DNA of 64,000 nucleotides from NCBI GenBank assembly GCA_950097015.1, contig CATNEN010000033.1:3084001-3148000 (forward strand), given 5' to 3'. Origin of the DNA: Macrostomum hystrix (lineage: Eukaryota > Platyhelminthes > Macrostomidae). Positions 61,344 through 64,000 of this stretch are shown piece by piece. A program made the position numbers and the translations under genes. The first letter of the stretch is position 1. Each line of letters opens with the position of its first letter. The notes under the pieces were generated by a model. The model saw nothing but the letters and a program-made list of their open reading frames with translations. It did not search any database and had not been told where the DNA came from.

Positions 61344-62467
61344 ATGTCGTTAATTGCCGATCAGATGCAGTTAGCACAAATATATCTTCAGCCGCACGTA
61401 TTTCAACTCTTTCTCAGCTGTCGCATAGATTGCATTGGCCGGTTCATAGCGCATCGAGGGTGCTTCGAGCAGCTACATAGTTTGCAGCGCGGTGTTCCAA
61501 CTGCAGAGTATAGCGCTAATGAGTTATGTTTATTATTACGGCGCACTCAACAATGGCTGCAAAAGCACCGGTCAGCAGAAGACTATCAGGCTGTCTTGTC
61601 CGTGACTGGTGTAAGAGAGGATGAAGCACAAGACATTGTGACGTTGTCACTTGTTGAAGGCGCCCCTGCGATATTACTCTATGCGTTGCTTACATGCTTA
61701 ATTTCCTAATTATGTACTAGCTTGGGCCGTTTTAACTCATCGTATAATATCATCCAATTCTGTTAATTTATTTTATTAAGTCAAATTATTAGCGCGCTAC
61801 TGTCAGTAACCATAAACGCATATCGCGCCATTCTAGCTATTTCTTACGCGTATCTTAATGTATTTCCCCCCCGGCCAATGAGCGTGCGAGCTCTGGTTGG
61901 CCGGAAGTATCGATCGCTATGTTTTTCAGTTAGCCTAGTTTACTTAATCAAGGGCTTCAGGCCCGCTCGCGTCTCACTTTCCTTCCCGCTCGCGCTTCAC
62001 TTTCTTAGTTCAGTCGTTCGCACTTCAGTCAGTCATTCCTAGTTCTGTCGTCATTCATTCTTTTCTCACATTCTTTCTACCTGTCTACGTTTCGTGCTGT
62101 GCCATCCTCTCACTACACTCCTACATTCGGTTCTATTCGTGTCCAACCATCACCATTAACGAGCTCCTACGCCTTACATAACGCCCTGCTTGTCGACGTC
62201 CCAGTGCACCCAGAATAAAAGTGCTACCGCTACATCACAGACATTACTGACTTTGAATTGCCAAACTTACAATTGCCGCCGCATTGACTTCGACTTCGTC
62301 CTTTGTGTTTTAATCGTCACAACATCATCGAAGTGCTAGAGCTTTTAGAGGAAGCCCAAGCTGAACTCCAGCTCATCATACATGGAGTTCGCTACTGGAT
62401 GACTATTCAACAAAGGGAACGTCTAAGAGCGAGGCTTCGGGAACGGCAAAATGTGATCGAACAATGA
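61344..62467 (+). pseudogene. E5: E gene split by a solo LTR
   Basis: Coding sequence 61344-61636 is interrupted by a 685-bp insertion and resumes at 62322, ending at the normal stop 62465-62467. Both halves match E3 closely, so the gene was intact before insertion. The interrupted frame would end at 61709 with a foreign tail. Confidence 0.85.
61637..62321 (+). mobile_element. Solo LTR, 685 bp, ACAT target duplication
   Basis: Starts TGTGACGTTGTC and ends AATCGTCACA (7-bp terminal inverted match TGTGACG/CGTCACA). Flanked by ACAT at 61633-61636 and 62322-62325. The empty site is known from E3. An AATAAAA near 62214 suggests plus orientation. No ORF. Unrelated to the LTRs at 51177/56053 and 39558. 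Confidence 0.85.
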
Positions 62468-62934
62468 ATATTTCAAAATATAGAATTTATACAGAATGTT
62501 ATGTATTATAGTTTACACCTTTATTTTTGCTCTTGCGACTTTACAATGCAGACTGTACCACTAATTGTACAATAAAATGATTTAGATAATTTAATTAAAT
62601 TTAAATAATAAATGGCGAAATTTAAATAATAACCGATTGACTACCTGCACACATCTGTGTTCACGTATTAATATTTTATTACTGACTGATCTTATCAGTC
62701 ATCTGATTATGGTTATTGGTGATAGTGACGGCAAACTGTCTTATACTTTGAATATACCACGTAAGTGAACGAGAGCTAGTGTATGTAAAAGTAGTTTAAA
62801 ACTTTTCCAGGCATCATGCACTGTCGAGTTGAAATACTCTGATGTATTAATCAAATACATGAAACTTCTAATTATATTAATCAGTTAATTAATTTCATTA
62901 TAAGCAATGACAACAGTGCTTAACAAAAGAATTG
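62468..62934. other. E5 3' flank
   Basis: Homologous to 37789-38195 and 14141-14606. No gene. Confidence 0.5.
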
Positions 62935-63390
62935 CTACATGTCATTCAAATCTGGGTTATTTGCAGCACGATTGGCATCGCCGCGCTCTCTTTCAGTGCC
63001 AGTGCCGCCATTGTTGATGCTGCTGCTACTGCTTACAATTGGTGACTGTATATCGGTCACTTGCGCATGCTGCGGCAGTTGCAATTGGCCGGCTAAATCA
63101 CGTGTCGGATTGGCATTCACAATTCCAAATCTCTGATTGTAAATGCGCACGACACCTGGACGATGCCATACGTACTGAACACGTTGACGTGAAGGCAGAA
63201 TAGCAAAATCCGAGTCTGAACTACTATCCGAGCTGTGCCTTCGTCGACGTCGCTCAGTGCCAATCACGACATCTGTGCTGCTACTGACGGTAGGGCACGA
63301 GATCGGTTTGTCGTTGCCAGAGTTGTGATCCTCTCTGTCGATATCTCGATCTCGATCTCCGCCATTGTGCCGCCCACCCAGGGATGACAT
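62935..63390 (-). CDS. G4: basic/Ser-rich protein, 151 aa
   Basis: Intact, nearly identical to G1 apart from a shorter Ser run and a few substitutions (MSSLGG start, QYVWHRPG). Confidence 0.7.
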   Translation of the reverse strand: MSSLGGRHNGGDRDRDIDREDHNSGNDKPISCPTVSSSTDVVIGTERRRRRHSSDSSSDSDFAILPSRQRVQYVWHRPGVVRIYNQRFGIVNANPTRDLAGQLQLPQHAQVTDIQSPIVSSSSSINNGGTGTERERGDANRAANNPDLNDM

Positions 63391-63625
63391 GTTGTAGTTT
63401 TTTTTATTTGAAACAATAATTAAGAATCTAAAATGTGTAAATAAGTTACGCCACTTACCTTAGTAAAGTAACCAACTAAAAACCCTATTGCTAGTCTATG
63501 GTAACAAGCTTGCTGATAATCTTATGTGATTGGGAATATGTAATCAATGCAGTTGAAACTTTGGACAATTAATGAAGTAAATAAAACAAGTTCAACATTT
63601 TACATACTGCCCCCATTGTCTCGCC
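63391..63625. promoter_or_regulatory. Bidirectional G4/H5 intergenic region
   Basis: 235 bp, conserved with 15066-15302. Confidence 0.5.
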
Positions 63626-64000
63626 ATGCCTACATCAACATCATCATCACGGCCAACTCTAAACGATGCGGAAAAATCCAACTGTCACGACGATGACGTT
63701 GAGCTGAATGAAGAGCCAGGCTATGATGACTACGGGTATGATGAAACATACAATTCAACATACAGTTTTGTATTCGGCCTGGCAGACGACCATTTGTTAT
63801 ACGCCGTAGCTGAAGAGGTCGAAGCGGCGATGGCAGCCAATTGCTTAGACTCAGCTGACGACGAGCTTTTGTATGCCGCAGCTGAAGAGGCGGAGGCGTC
63901 AGCAGTAGCGGCAGCGATGGCAGCCAGTAGCTGTTTATTTGACCCAGCTGACGACTGCCTATTGTATGCCGCAGCTGAAGAGGCGGAGGCATACGTTTGA
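63626..64000 (+). CDS. H5: acidic tandem-repeat protein, 124 aa
   Basis: Three ADD-x-LLY units, the shortest H. The C-terminus EAYV matches H1 and H2. The TGA falls exactly at the last bases of the window. Confidence 0.75.
   Translation: MPTSTSSSRPTLNDAEKSNCHDDDVELNEEPGYDDYGYDETYNSTYSFVFGLADDHLLYAVAEEVEAAMAANCLDSADDELLYAAAEEAEASAVAAAMAASSCLFDPADDCLLYAAAEEAEAYV

Overview
The window is eukaryotic and most likely from an animal genome. It shows GT-AG introns, LTR retrotransposons (one complete Ty3/Gypsy-type element and two solo LTRs), tRNA-derived SINE-like repeats, foldback/MITE-like elements and microsatellites. I cannot name the species from the sequence. All paralogue comparisons were made by eye, without alignment software.

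Away from the retroelements, the window is a tandemly reiterated, recombined cluster of a few gene families, most of which I do not recognise. The ideal cassette reads: hairpin and palindrome-rich segment; F (-) diverging from E (+); G (-) diverging from H (+); palindrome array; J (-). It is nearly complete at 12.0-20.4 kb and again at 24.0-32.4 kb. Eroded or rearranged copies lie at 35.5-39.1, 40.7-45.3, 45.6-46.8, 50.5-56.6 and 58.7-64.0 kb. The left end (1-11.3 kb) carries a second pair of families, B and A. B is a multi-exon gene with a possible tyrosine-recombinase domain. A is a long acidic protein with the same N-terminal zinc-binding module as B. Broken copies of A recur at 34.2, 38.2, 47.7 and 56.9 kb.

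Best-preserved genes: A1 (2580-4088), B1 (5631-8309, with an in-frame TGA before 129 more open codons), F1-F5 (each ending in a PGVL micro-exon), E1-E3, G1 and G4, H1-H5, and J2 (29756-32409). J2 is a predicted 831-residue two-exon protein with an N-terminal PCNA-binding box, a SUMO-interaction-like motif and a C-terminal P-loop ATPase resembling superfamily 3 (Rep-type) helicases. J1 is a broken duplicate carrying an apparently identical 1.2-kb tract.

Between genes lie arrays of a roughly 100-bp unit. Each unit pairs a perfect TTTTCGCGAAAA palindrome with a TTTTGCAAAA palindrome. Single copies of these palindromes are scattered through almost every intergenic stretch.

Several insertions can be defined exactly against uninterrupted paralogues: a young Ty3/Gypsy element (51177-56263) inside an E gene, a solo LTR (61637-62321) inside another E gene, a solo LTR at 39558-40711, and an 834-bp TA-flanked foldback at 59077-59910.

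My overall reading is an inference. A recombinase-like gene, a Rep-helicase-like gene with a PCNA box, and small genes set among reiterated palindromic arrays look like an undescribed large mobile or virus-derived element amplified in tandem. No capsid gene, DNA polymerase or outer terminus is visible in the window.
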